Origin: Ruminiclostridium cellobioparum subsp. termitidis CT1112
GTDB taxonomy: Bacteria; Bacillota; Clostridia; Acetivibrionales; DSM-1351
Assembly (NCBI RefSeq): GCF_000350485.1
Contig: NZ_AORV01000052.1
Coordinates: 1-64,000, forward strand
Direction of reading: 5' to 3'
DNA: 64,000 bases
The notes beneath the pieces were generated by a model, which was not told the DNA's origin, did not search any database, and saw only the letters and a list, made by a program, of their open reading frames with translations. This document shows positions 18,542 to 27,677 of the stretch, in pieces. Within the stretch, counting starts at the first letter, position 1; every line of letters starts with the position of its first letter. A program made the position numbers and the translations under genes.

Positions 18542-19927
18542 TTAAACCCGTGAAAACGAATGTATAACCTTTTCAAGCTTTAAATTGTATTCATTAATTT
18601 TCTCCCGGCTGTCTGAAACTACCAATACAAATACCCGGCCCACGTAATAATCGGAACCCTCGTTCAATTGGTACGGGAGTGTGCCCGCAGTATAAACCAG
18701 AACACCTTCCCTTTGTTCAGGTTTTATCAGGATGCCCTCTCTGTCAAGAGCCCTGCAGATATTCCCGTATCCCACCGCATTATCGGGCAGCAGTCTGAAA
18801 TACCTGGATAATATTTTTTTGCCGCCGAGGTTATGTTCCAGAAAGGAAATATAGGTGGATAAAGTAAAGCGCCCATTTATTTCGATGATAGGAATGATCT
18901 CGTCCCTGTCGGTGATTATTGAATCAATCCCCGCAACACCTGTAAAACCCATTTCAAAAAGGTATTTCCCCACTTTCCTTCCATATTCCATATAGGAATC
19001 CATGATATCGGCCTCTATATCCGGAGGCAGAACAGAGCCTATATAGACCGTATCCCTCAGCAACTGCTGCTTGACCGAAAAGACCTCCACCTCTCCTCCG
19101 GGAGACACATATATCTGATAGTTTATGTCAAACTTTTTATTATACCAGCCCTCAACCAGCCATTTGGGATTGGTCCTTCCCCGGGAAAACCTGGCTATCA
19201 TCCGAAGTCCCGGCTCAAGCTTGTCCCTGTTTTCTATTATGTACAACCCCTTGCCCGAAGCTCCGTTTGGCTCTTTCACAATCACTTTCTCAAAAAAAGG
19301 CTTACTGCCTGTCAGTTCTTCATATTCCTGCCGGATTTCATCAACCGAACCGCAGATTTTCCCCTTGCAGACATTGAACCCAAGCTTTTCAGATACTTCT
19401 CTGTTGAAGATCTTGTCATTTATCCTGGCATTTACATGGGATGGAGCTCCCATCAGCCGTAAACCGGCCTTTTCTGCTATTTCTTCTTCAAGATAAGTTA
19501 CTGCATAGGGAACAAAATAGACGTTTTGGTTTCCTGAAGCTATTTCCTTCAGCCTCTGCAATAACTTTTCATCCTTTACCACAAGCTCTGAAACAGGAGT
19601 CAGCAAATCGGCATTTTCGGGGGTCAGTATGGAGGGTATGGAGAACCCAAGCCCTTTTAAATCACTGAGATACTTTTGATCAGGCATTTTTCTCAGTATG
19701 ATAATATCCTGCTCCCTGCAGATAAGCAGGTTCATTTCTTCTATCCGGTTTACAGGGATGTCTTCATTTATGTCCACAATACCGCTGCCGGTTTTATTCC
19801 AGTATTTTTCGGCACCAATGTTGCACAGCCACACAATAATACCTTTATCCCTGTCCTTTGTCACGTATCTGATCAAATTAAAATCCTTATCCATAAATTT
19901 CCCATCCATATGTATTGAAGAATTCAT
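18542..19927 (-). CDS. ATP-grasp amino acid:carrier ligase, BtrJ-like
   Basis: A ligase of up to 461 residues. A pre-ATP-grasp N-terminal part (IIVWLCNIGAEKYW) leads to the ATP-grasp fold: ATP-binding Lys in VIVKEPNGASGKGLYI and the metal-binding end IPIIEINGRFTLSTY. Starts at 19927, 19909 or 19894 are all possible; the last overlaps the decarboxylase stop by 8 bases and suits translational coupling. In butirosin, BtrJ links the gamma-carboxylate of glutamate to the carrier protein. The adjoining carrier and decarboxylase support the same role here, but glutamate as the substrate is inferred. PGM1-type peptide ligases are the nearest alternative. Confidence 0.8.
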   Translation of the reverse strand: MNSSIHMDGKFMDKDFNLIRYVTKDRDKGIIVWLCNIGAEKYWNKTGSGIVDINEDIPVNRIEEMNLLICREQDIIILRKMPDQKYLSDLKGLGFSIPSILTPENADLLTPVSELVVKDEKLLQRLKEIASGNQNVYFVPYAVTYLEEEIAEKAGLRLMGAPSHVNARINDKIFNREVSEKLGFNVCKGKICGSVDEIRQEYEELTGSKPFFEKVIVKEPNGASGKGLYIIENRDKLEPGLRMIARFSRGRTNPKWLVEGWYNKKFDINYQIYVSPGGEVEVFSVKQQLLRDTVYIGSVLPPDIEADIMDSYMEYGRKVGKYLFEMGFTGVAGIDSIITDRDEIIPIIEINGRFTLSTYISFLEHNLGGKKILSRYFRLLPDNAVGYGNICRALDREGILIKPEQREGVLVYTAGTLPYQLNEGSDYYVGRVFVLVVSDSREKINEYNLKLEKVIHSFSRV

Positions 19928-21161
19928 CCAGCTCTTTCTGACCTTTTATGAAATCTTCCCTTCCCCACCTTTCTCTCAGAATATACGTTTTGCCTTTGCA
20001 GTACTGTACCTCTGCCGCCAGGGGATGGCTCAGGAACAGACCGGGACTCTGGGTGCTTCCGTATGCTCCCGACTTGTCGATTGCAAGTATGTCTCCCGGG
20101 ACTGCCTCAGGCAGCAGCACATTTTGTCCTATAATATCGGTGGGCGTGCATAATGGCCCTGCAACATTTACCTGCTCTTCATTTTGGGTTTTATTCAGAA
20201 TGTGCATGGGGAAATTATTGCGGATATATCTCCCAAGGAAAGCGGAAGACGCATGCTGGTTTGAACCCCCGTCACAAACCAGATATCTCCTGCCCTTGCA
20301 TTCCTTTTTATATAGAATCCTGGTGAGATAGGTTCCGGCCTCGGCCATCAGAAACCTTCCGCTTTCAACAAATACCTTTGTCCCGGAAAGCTTCTCCCTG
20401 TATCCCTCCCACATCAGTGAAAAATCGTTTTTAAAAGCATCCATGTCAAGGGAAGAGTCGTCTTTGAAATACGGTACTCCAAAACCGCCTCCCAGATTTA
20501 AAAACTTTAATTCAAGGCTGCAATTCTCTGATAATTCAAGTGAAAGCTTGATGATCTGTTCCATGCTGAGAATTATGTTATGTGCATTCAAGGCCTGTGT
20601 CCCTGTGTAGATATGTATCCCGACAATTTTTATATTTGAAAGTGAACCTATGAATTCCAGAGCGGCTTCGGTTTCTATCCGGTCTATTCCGAATTGAGTG
20701 GGCACACCCGTCATCTTTATGTTTGAACCTGCCACATCAAAATCCGGATTAATGCGTATTGAAATATTGACTTTCCTGCCCTTTTGCCCGGCAAGCTCAT
20801 CAATCAGTGCAGCCTCTTCCACCGACTCCACATTTATGCTGCAGATTCCTGTTTCAATGGCATACTCCAGCTCTTCACAGTTTTTTCCCGGACTTGTGAA
20901 AACAATACTGTCAGGTGCAAAGCCTGCAGCAAGGGCCGTATATAATTCTCCCGAAGATGCCACCTCTATCCCGCTGCCCAGCTTTCTGAACAGCTGGCAC
21001 ATTCCCAGCAGCGGGTTTGCCTTCATGGAATATAATATTCCGAACTCTTCTGGCAGGCTGTCTCTCAATATCCCGTACTGTGAAATGATTTTGTCTGTGT
21101 CATACACATAAAGCGGAGTACCGTATCGGACTGCAATGTTCTCCAGTATTTTATCCTCCAT
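19887..21161 (-). CDS. PLP-dependent amino acid decarboxylase, BtrK-like
   Basis: A 424-residue fold-type III (alanine-racemase-like) decarboxylase. The PLP Lys is in YSMKANPLLGMCQ (about residue 50). The glycine-rich phosphate-binding loop is LGGGFGVPYF. The active-site Cys region is VAGPLCTPTDIIG, and the conserved end has SGAYGSTQSPGLFLSHPLAAEV. ATG at 21161 is chosen for its GGGAGG site. Length and motifs fit BtrK, which decarboxylates carrier-bound glutamate to a GABA thioester; diaminopimelate and ornithine decarboxylases are relatives. Context (ACP and ATP-grasp on one side, thioesterase overlapping by 11 bases on the other) favours a carrier-tethered substrate over lysine biosynthesis. 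Confidence 0.87.
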   Translation of the reverse strand: MEDKILENIAVRYGTPLYVYDTDKIISQYGILRDSLPEEFGILYSMKANPLLGMCQLFRKLGSGIEVASSGELYTALAAGFAPDSIVFTSPGKNCEELEYAIETGICSINVESVEEAALIDELAGQKGRKVNISIRINPDFDVAGSNIKMTGVPTQFGIDRIETEAALEFIGSLSNIKIVGIHIYTGTQALNAHNIILSMEQIIKLSLELSENCSLELKFLNLGGGFGVPYFKDDSSLDMDAFKNDFSLMWEGYREKLSGTKVFVESGRFLMAEAGTYLTRILYKKECKGRRYLVCDGGSNQHASSAFLGRYIRNNFPMHILNKTQNEEQVNVAGPLCTPTDIIGQNVLLPEAVPGDILAIDKSGAYGSTQSPGLFLSHPLAAEVQYCKGKTYILRERWGREDFIKGQKELDEFFNTYGWEIYG

Positions 21162-21882
21162 ATGCTCCCTCCCGTCCGGTATCGACAAGTGTACCGTTTA
21201 TGATCCGGGTTATTTCCCCGGCATGTTTATGCAGGTAGAAATGTCCTCCCTCAAAATAATAAAAATTGCATTGCCCGCCGCAATAGTTTTTCCATTTATC
21301 CATATCGGCCGGTTGAGCCAATTCATCCTCCTTACCGGCAAATACTGAAATATTAAAATCAAACCTTCTTTTCAAAGCCTTTGACTCATAGGTTTCCAGG
21401 AGTTTATAATCCGCCCTTAAGGTTTGCATCGCCGATTTCAGCAGTCCCTTCATTTTCAGCAGGTTATCAGATATTCCTCCCAGCTTCAGAGCCTCCTTTT
21501 CAAACTCGGGTTCAGGCAGGCTATGAAGGTTTCTATCCTCTTTCCTGATGCAGGGAGGATATCTTCCTGAAAAGAAAACATGCACCGGCAGTCTTAAATT
21601 TTTTTCCTGGAGCACACATATGGTCTCATAGGCTAAAATACTGCCCAGACTGTGGCCCCAGACAGCATATTCACTGTCTCGGCACTCTTCTTCAAGCATT
21701 TCGACTATATCGGCAACTGCCTCATTAACGGTATTATAGTAAGGCTCCCGGTATCTGCCTGCTCTTCCTGCCAGTTCAAAAGGATAAAGCTTTATTGCTC
21801 CGTCCAGCAATTTGCTCCATTTTGAATAAATTGCCGCAGAACCTCCCGCATAGGGTAAACAAAAAAGCTTGATGCCACTCAT
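21151..21882 (-). CDS. Type II thioesterase
   Basis: A 243-residue alpha/beta hydrolase. The N-terminal LFCLPYAGGSAAIYSKW and the nucleophile elbow VWGHSLGSILAYE are typical of stand-alone thioesterases that clean mis-loaded carrier proteins in non-ribosomal and polyketide systems. The Asp (VFAGKEDELA) and His (FEGGHFYLHKH) of the triad are in place. The ATG at 21882 follows GGAGG. It lies between the decarboxylase and a BtrH-like gene, and its presence is strong evidence that the operon works by thiotemplate chemistry. Confidence 0.9.
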   Translation of the reverse strand: MSGIKLFCLPYAGGSAAIYSKWSKLLDGAIKLYPFELAGRAGRYREPYYNTVNEAVADIVEMLEEECRDSEYAVWGHSLGSILAYETICVLQEKNLRLPVHVFFSGRYPPCIRKEDRNLHSLPEPEFEKEALKLGGISDNLLKMKGLLKSAMQTLRADYKLLETYESKALKRRFDFNISVFAGKEDELAQPADMDKWKNYCGGQCNFYYFEGGHFYLHKHAGEITRIINGTLVDTGREGAYGG

Positions 21883-21935
21883 TATAACCTCCATACCAAT
21901 ATTTGCATTATTTTAAGTCACCCCGTCCATTAACT

Positions 21936-23045
21936 TTATCTCAGACAAAGCAGCTTTTCCACCGCCCGGCTTTCATTATCCCTTATCAATTCCAGCTGAC
22001 TGCACAGGTTATCGATTGAACCTGCATTTTTTGTAATTGCCAGCCTCAGTGAGAGATTTGATATTATCTCCCATCTTCTGGCAGACTCCTCAAGGTATAT
22101 GTTCGCCTCATTGACAGGCTTACCGGGGAGTTTTTCCTCAAGCTGCCTTAGAAAAACTCCGAAGCGTATTCTGCTCCGGGATAGTATTTTAAAAGCAAAA
22201 TTATAATAGTATCTGTACTCCTGAAAAATTTCTTCTTCCGGAAGCTCCTGTTTTTTTAAAAGAAGTTCCCTTCTGAAGCTGTCAATAACCTGAAGCCCGC
22301 AGCTGCAACCCAGGATGTCCTTTTCACCCAGCATCCTCTTACAGCTTTCTTCAATAACAGTCTTCCATCTTATATCGTTGTAATAAAACCGGCTGCTCTT
22401 GCCGACTTCCATCCACATATTCCTTATTGGCTTGGAATACGAACCGAGACAGTTTTCGGAACTCCGTGCCAGCAGCAGTTCCTCCAATGGTATTCTTCCG
22501 TCAAAATCGCTGCTGGAAAGGCTGTATTTGTCAAAAAGTTCAACATAGCCCTCTTCCTCGTTATAGCCTGTTACAACCACCGCATGTGCTCCGTGTTCTT
22601 TTTGAAAGGCACGGTGATATCTCATATGGTACAGGTCCACAACTACTACAACGGGCACTTCCATATGAATCAATTCCTTTAGCCTTTCATATGCTGTTTT
22701 CCCATCATCCTCCATGTAAATGGAAATCTTTATTTTATCCGGCGGAAGTTGATCTACATTTTCTGGAATACGCTTGTCAAAGCAGGTGACTGCCGGGAAA
22801 CAAGCGTATTCCAGAGATGTATTTAATTCCTCTCTGGTGAATAAGAAGGATTTGGAGGGTTTATGTAAAAAATTGATTCCTATGTACCCGGTTTCAGAAT
22901 CAAACATAAAGGAAAGATAGTCGGCAAGAATAATATCAGGGTTTAAATTCAAATATGCAACAAGTGCTCCGTATGCATTTTGAAAGCAATCGGCGACATA
23001 TGGCACAAAGTACCGCGGAACGCCGCTAATTGAATATTTTGACAT
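21936..23045 (-). CDS. BtrH-family acyltransferase, paralogue 1
   Basis: A 369-residue protein. The N-terminal half matches the BtrH N-terminal family, a papain-like (C39-related) fold: candidate triad Cys20 (VADCFQNAYGAL), His154 (GAHAVVVTGY) and Asp172 (ELFDKYSLSSSDFDGRI). The C-terminal half is helical. In butirosin, BtrH moves the side chain from carrier protein to the aminoglycoside amine. This gene overlaps the kinase upstream by 20 bases. It is paralogous to the protein at 27678-28814, with the same triad spacing. I infer that each paralogue unloads one of the two carriers of this operon; the acceptor is unknown. Confidence 0.82.
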   Translation of the reverse strand: MSKYSISGVPRYFVPYVADCFQNAYGALVAYLNLNPDIILADYLSFMFDSETGYIGINFLHKPSKSFLFTREELNTSLEYACFPAVTCFDKRIPENVDQLPPDKIKISIYMEDDGKTAYERLKELIHMEVPVVVVVDLYHMRYHRAFQKEHGAHAVVVTGYNEEEGYVELFDKYSLSSSDFDGRIPLEELLLARSSENCLGSYSKPIRNMWMEVGKSSRFYYNDIRWKTVIEESCKRMLGEKDILGCSCGLQVIDSFRRELLLKKQELPEEEIFQEYRYYYNFAFKILSRSRIRFGVFLRQLEEKLPGKPVNEANIYLEESARRWEIISNLSLRLAITKNAGSIDNLCSQLELIRDNESRAVEKLLCLR

Positions 23046-23721
23046 ATTCCTTCATCTCCCCCTTGTCAGAAATATAGTCATCTGCATATTTTATAACACT
23101 GTCATCACTGTTTCTGAGCCAGATTATGTTTGTATCATTTTTTACTGTGTTATTATTAAACAGCAGCAAATATTCCTTTCTCAATTTCATAAGATAAAAC
23201 AGGTCCTTGTTTTTGATCATGCCGCTTTTCTTAATGACTCTATTTGTGTAGAACAAGGGTTTTCCGCGTTTTTGAATTCGTTTGTAGCATATCCTTGGAT
23301 CTATATCCTGAAAAAATACCAGGTCAGGCTTCAATATTCTGCCATATATTGCTTTGCCGGGCTTAACTCCCGTCCCGTTGGCGTTATCCCTGGTCAGACC
23401 TGTATAAACATACCTGTCTGCCAGTAATATATATTGTTTTTTTAATAAAGGAAGTATTTTAAAATAGTAATCCTGCATGAAGCCAAACCATTGAAAAAAA
23501 CTGTAAATTTCAGGGGTAAGCAGTCTGACGGAATCCATCCTTTTGATTATTCCACGGATAAGCTTATTTGAATTCCACTCAATTAAGCCTACTTTATACC
23601 CCTTTCCCACCAGATGGCTTCGCAGGCTTGCGACATTCTCGCTTTTACCGCAGCCGCTGATGCCCTCAAAAACTATTAAAATACCCCTGCCTCCATTGAT
23701 TTTTAAGTTTTCCTTCATCAA
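23026..23721 (-). CDS. Thymidylate-kinase-like P-loop kinase
   Basis: A 231-residue P-loop kinase. Walker A is FEGISGCGKSENVAS (about residue 18-32); the DR-x-Y motif of the thymidylate kinase group is LLADRYVYTGLTRDNANG; a lid-like basic region follows (YKRIQKRGKPLFYTNRV). It is unlikely to be the housekeeping Tmk: it sits inside a biosynthetic operon and has an unusual Lys-rich C-terminal half. It may phosphorylate a sugar, a nucleotide-like intermediate, or the finished product. Together with the secreted 5'-nucleotidase of this operon it could form a protect-and-release pair. Confidence 0.72.
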   Translation of the reverse strand: MMKENLKINGGRGILIVFEGISGCGKSENVASLRSHLVGKGYKVGLIEWNSNKLIRGIIKRMDSVRLLTPEIYSFFQWFGFMQDYYFKILPLLKKQYILLADRYVYTGLTRDNANGTGVKPGKAIYGRILKPDLVFFQDIDPRICYKRIQKRGKPLFYTNRVIKKSGMIKNKDLFYLMKLRKEYLLLFNNNTVKNDTNIIWLRNSDDSVIKYADDYISDKGEMKEYVKIFN

Positions 23722-23747
23722 AGCCTCTCATAACAAAATTGTAATAG

Positions 23748-24857
23748 TCAAAGATTATTTCTGAGTTTATATGCCTCGGTAAAGTCAACAGCAGCATTTC
23801 TGCCAATCAGCAGATTTTCATGAAGCCGTTCCAATATTTCCATGGAAAAATTCATTGCCTCCCAATTGGTGTAGGAGATGCCAAAACCAAGATTTTCCCA
23901 CAGGCCGGTGTTCTTTTTTTCATGCTCGCCGAAAGGTTCCAGCATAATTAACGGGGTTGCTGAAGCAAGTGAGTCCATCATTGTACCGGCGCCGGGCTTT
24001 CCCACGATGGCCCTGGCTGTTGCCGTTACATCAAACAGGTCATGGTATTCGTACTTATTAGAAAAAAACGGTGGCCTGGATTGACATATTTCACCTATGG
24101 GAGGAAATTCAAATACACCTTTTTTGTTTTTATTCCAGGCACACCAGTTGGGATCAACCATAAAACATCTGTCTCCGGGTGTAATGTCCATGGCTTCCTG
24201 CAGCTCGTAGGCAACAATGTCCAGGGACAATCCCCTGCTCCGGAGTTGTGGAATTTTGGACCTGTAGGTTCCCATTCCCCAGCCGCCTCCATGGATAATA
24301 AATCTATCCGGCCTCCGGGAATAGGGTAATGGTTCCTCTTTTGAAACAGGAATCTGGTATTGAAGTTTCATGTTTTCAAAATCGTAGAGCCAAAATTCAC
24401 TGAAACGGGTATTATAATCGGGAACATACTGCTGCAGGCTCTTCCATGAAGGGGGCAAATCACAGTCTACGTACAGTATTTCAGCATTTAGGGTACCAGG
24501 TGCCGATCTGGTTCTGTATTCTTCCATAACATACAGCCAGTGCCCTGAAAGAATGATGAAATCTCGTCTGTCCTCTTTTAACCAAACCTCCAGAAGCCGG
24601 TCAACAAGCTCTCGGTCCATACTTTTACGTATGTCCATAGGCATTCTGGCCGACATTTGCGCCAACGCGAAATTGCCATGATATGCCTTCCTGCTCCTTC
24701 GTATATTCTCCCTCTTGTCTTCGGAAATAAGATTCTCAAAAACTTCCACACAGGTTGGAACGTTCTTTTCCTCAAGTCTCCGGGCGGCCAGCAGACCGGG
24801 TATGTATAACCCAAGTCCAAAGCCTGAGCAGAGTATCGTAACAGTTCTTTTTTCCAT
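23748..24857 (-). CDS. GT-B glycosyltransferase (MurG/MGT-like)
   Basis: A 369-residue protein. The N-terminal start TVTILCSGFGLGLYIPGLLAA has the Gly-rich first strand-loop of GT-B enzymes. The C-terminal domain carries the donor-binding pattern VGKPGAGTMMDSLASATPLIML followed by a Glu-rich EPFGEHEKKNT, as in MurG- and UGT-type transferases. The middle (FIIHGGGWGMGTY) fits the second Rossmann start. It likely adds a sugar to the operon product. No sugar-nucleotide biosynthesis genes are nearby, so a common donor would be expected. The assignment is by pattern only. Confidence 0.65.
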   Translation of the reverse strand: MEKRTVTILCSGFGLGLYIPGLLAARRLEEKNVPTCVEVFENLISEDKRENIRRSRKAYHGNFALAQMSARMPMDIRKSMDRELVDRLLEVWLKEDRRDFIILSGHWLYVMEEYRTRSAPGTLNAEILYVDCDLPPSWKSLQQYVPDYNTRFSEFWLYDFENMKLQYQIPVSKEEPLPYSRRPDRFIIHGGGWGMGTYRSKIPQLRSRGLSLDIVAYELQEAMDITPGDRCFMVDPNWCAWNKNKKGVFEFPPIGEICQSRPPFFSNKYEYHDLFDVTATARAIVGKPGAGTMMDSLASATPLIMLEPFGEHEKKNTGLWENLGFGISYTNWEAMNFSMEILERLHENLLIGRNAAVDFTEAYKLRNNL

Positions 24858-24902
24858 TTACTCACGCTCCTTGACTTAAAACGCGTTCATAGTTTTTTTT
24901 AA

Positions 24903-26048
24903 TTAACCGAATTTTGCGTCAAGAAATCTGTTCATACCCTCTGCTTTGCTTTTATCTATACTCAAAATTCTATTTACGTCAAATAGACGTGTAAAGAAAT
25001 CAAATTGCCATTTGGACGGTTCTTTATTCTCAATTGCATATTCGTCAAGATAGGACAGGTCGTCAGGCTTAAAGCTGTCTTTTACAAATTCCGGTACTAT
25101 TTCTCCGAACATAAGCTCAATGTAATGGAAGTTATAGTAAACTATCTTGTCCAGGTTATATTCCTTGACCCTGCCCACCAGCATGTTCCAATCTATCTTC
25201 TCGGAGAACTTGCGTATGTACATGTACAAATCGGCAAACTTATAGAGTTTCAAATCTTTCAAACTGGCTATCCATATCATGAGGCAGGCTTCCTTGTACA
25301 GGTGGCAGCACAGTTGAATGATGTTATCTATATAATCCAGCATATAGCCTTTTATATGATGGATATCCACCGGAACGGCTCTCTGGATCAAATCCTTTGT
25401 CTGAACCTTATAAGGACAGTTTCCTTTCCAGAGAATATCGTGATTCACATCCACCTCCACCAGCTTTGCAAACTTATTATCGCTAAGCTTAAGAAATTGG
25501 TGTATTTCATGGGTAGCCATCTGGTGAAGTACTTTTTCCTTTCTGGAAACCTCCACTATGGCCTCCTTTTCTTCATCATAGTTCCCCTGAATGTAACCCA
25601 GACTCTCAAGAGCTTCAACAACAGGTACAACGTCTTCAAGCTTCATCAGCATATCCAGATCATTGAAGATCCTTGTTTCAATTTCAGGGTAAACAATACT
25701 CGCCAGAAGGTTTCCTTTTAAAACAGGTATGATAAGCTTACGTTTTTCAAACTCCCCTAAAATCTCCTGAAGCTTTTGGAGATAACAGCTGTTACGTTCT
25801 CCGAACACTGCCCACTGTGTATCCATCAGCCTTTGAAGTTCCTTTTCAAGATTATCGTACAGGTTGAATTTTTTCAGATTATAGCGAAACATATTTAAAG
25901 TCCTGTGAGTTATCATCTGGTATATTACCTCAGACCACTCTATGTTGCCTGATAGTATGCGCTTCAGAACCTCCTCCTGGGAAGCCTCCATTTCCACCGC
26001 TGTCAAAAGCACCAACTGTCTTTCGATTGATATATCTTCCTTCCTCAT
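24903..26048 (-). CDS. Nucleotidyltransferase-fold protein (NTP_transf_5 type)
   Basis: A 381-residue protein. The ATG at 26048 follows AGGAGG. The pattern IIPVLKGNLLASIVYP, then RIFNDLDMLMKLED, then VEALESLGY matches the uncharacterised nucleotidyltransferase family (PF14907 by memory), with the metal-binding Asp pair in NDLDML. The C-terminal half is helical. Such proteins occur in several natural-product and polysaccharide loci, where they may add a nucleotide to an alcohol or phosphate. Its reaction here is unknown. A gap of 22 bases separates it from the ligase gene upstream. Confidence 0.7.
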   Translation of the reverse strand: MRKEDISIERQLVLLTAVEMEASQEEVLKRILSGNIEWSEVIYQMITHRTLNMFRYNLKKFNLYDNLEKELQRLMDTQWAVFGERNSCYLQKLQEILGEFEKRKLIIPVLKGNLLASIVYPEIETRIFNDLDMLMKLEDVVPVVEALESLGYIQGNYDEEKEAIVEVSRKEKVLHQMATHEIHQFLKLSDNKFAKLVEVDVNHDILWKGNCPYKVQTKDLIQRAVPVDIHHIKGYMLDYIDNIIQLCCHLYKEACLMIWIASLKDLKLYKFADLYMYIRKFSEKIDWNMLVGRVKEYNLDKIVYYNFHYIELMFGEIVPEFVKDSFKPDDLSYLDEYAIENKEPSKWQFDFFTRLFDVNRILSIDKSKAEGMNRFLDAKFG

Positions 26049-26070
26049 TACATAGCCTCCTGTCTGGTTA

Positions 26071-27609
26071 TTAACCACTCAAAAACGTATTGTACATTGT
26101 CAATAGAGGGTAAAGGTCTTTTATATCTTTCTTGCTGATCTTTCCTATTACATTTCTCGGTATTTCGGGAATAATATATATTTCCTTTGGAACCTTCCTG
26201 TCTTCAAGCTGCGCCACACACCATTTATATATGTCTTTTACCTCTGCCTGGCACTGCTCCTTCAAAACCACCAAAGCGACTATTTTCTGCCCCAGTCTTT
26301 CGTCGTCGACACCTATAACGGCAGCTTCCTTTACAGCAGGGTTTTTCAGCAGCACTTCCTCAATGTCGATGGGATAAGCTCTGCTCCCTCCCTGCATTAT
26401 CATGTCGTCATTCCTGCTGAGCACGAAAAACCTGCCTTCTTCATCCCTGTAGCCCAGATCTCTCACCCGGAAGCCCTTAGGTCCCAGTACTTCTCCGGTC
26501 AGCTCAGCCGATTTGTAATAACCGTCCATCATATAATCGCTTGTTATGTACAATTCTCCGGTCTCTCCGACGGCAGCTTCAGTTCCGTCCTCCCTGTAAA
26601 TCCTGATGCCGCAGCCCCTCATTGGCTTTCCGATCACACAGGGCAGGGAAACCACATCCTCATGCTCTCCGAAGGTAACTCTGGCAGAAGCTTCCGAGGT
26701 ACCATATGCGTTAAATACCCGCACCCCGGGAAAGGCGGCGGCTGTCCTCTGATATATTGTCAGCGGATTTACCATTCCTCCTATAAGTATTCTCCTTACG
26801 GAGCTCAGATCATAGTTTTTTAATTGGGAATACTCAAGTATTTGCAGGAGCATGGTTCTGACGATATAAAAATTCGTTGCCCGGTATTCCTGTACAGCCT
26901 TCAGGAATATTGCAGGATGAAATACATTATTCAGGAGTATGATACCTCCTCCCCGGCTTATGGCCATTAGAACGTCTCCTGAAATAGGGCTCGCCTGGGC
27001 CAGTGATCTCGGAATAATTGTCCTTTCTTCTGATGAAAAACCAAGATGTTCGGCAACAGCAAGTGCATTGCCGGTTATAGCTGAGTTGGACAATACTATT
27101 CCCTTTGGTCGTGATGTCGAACCGGATGTAAAGCATATACCAAAGGTATCTTCTGAAATCCCAGGCAAATCCCTAAACTTTTTGTTCTCATATTTATTAA
27201 TGATGAAGGAGCCGTTTTCCTGTAAAACAAGTACAATCCTTATGTTCATTGCAGCCATACCGTCCCGTAATGCTGCAAAGCCTTTTGCATCTGTGATTAA
27301 AAGCTCCACATCGGTATAGTTTATCAACTCGGTCAATGTTTCTCCCTTGAGCTGGTATGACAAAGATACAAATACTTTTTTCATCCTGTTCAGGGCCAGC
27401 ATACCTGTAAGAAATTCGGTGCAATTTGGGAGATAAACCCCTCCTATTGTAAAATCCCATTTTTCAAAAAGGCCGCAGAACTCGAGTACCTTGCGGTATA
27501 TTTCACTATAGGTATATTTATTGTCGTTATATATCAGCAATGTGTTATCACCGTATTTCTCACAGCTGCCGCAAAACATATTCCATGGTGAATAGTCTCT
27601 TTTCTCCAC
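26071..27609 (-). CDS. ANL-family acyl-adenylating ligase
   Basis: A 512-residue adenylating enzyme. Core motifs are present: A3 GICFTSGSTSRPKGIV, A5 NAYGTSEASA, A7 VRDLGYRDEEG, A8 region MIMQGGSRAYPIDIEE, and the A10 Lys in NVIGKISKKDI. It should activate a carboxylic acid as acyl-AMP and pass it to a carrier protein or CoA. No carrier or condensation domain is fused. The gene for carrier 2 lies only one gene upstream, so loading that carrier is the natural role. The N-terminal third is poorly conserved and the acid cannot be predicted. Confidence 0.88.
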   Translation of the reverse strand: MEKRDYSPWNMFCGSCEKYGDNTLLIYNDNKYTYSEIYRKVLEFCGLFEKWDFTIGGVYLPNCTEFLTGMLALNRMKKVFVSLSYQLKGETLTELINYTDVELLITDAKGFAALRDGMAAMNIRIVLVLQENGSFIINKYENKKFRDLPGISEDTFGICFTSGSTSRPKGIVLSNSAITGNALAVAEHLGFSSEERTIIPRSLAQASPISGDVLMAISRGGGIILLNNVFHPAIFLKAVQEYRATNFYIVRTMLLQILEYSQLKNYDLSSVRRILIGGMVNPLTIYQRTAAAFPGVRVFNAYGTSEASARVTFGEHEDVVSLPCVIGKPMRGCGIRIYREDGTEAAVGETGELYITSDYMMDGYYKSAELTGEVLGPKGFRVRDLGYRDEEGRFFVLSRNDDMIMQGGSRAYPIDIEEVLLKNPAVKEAAVIGVDDERLGQKIVALVVLKEQCQAEVKDIYKWCVAQLEDRKVPKEIYIIPEIPRNVIGKISKKDIKDLYPLLTMYNTFLSG

Positions 27610-27677
27610 TTATACCTCTCCTTTTATTTGCGTGCGAATATAAATATTTTTAGGAAATCTTCTTGAAGTTATTTATG

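Noticed and set aside
25005-25721. A 238-codon open frame on the plus strand
   Set aside because: It is antisense to the nucleotidyltransferase-fold gene, which has clear family motifs and a good ribosome binding site.
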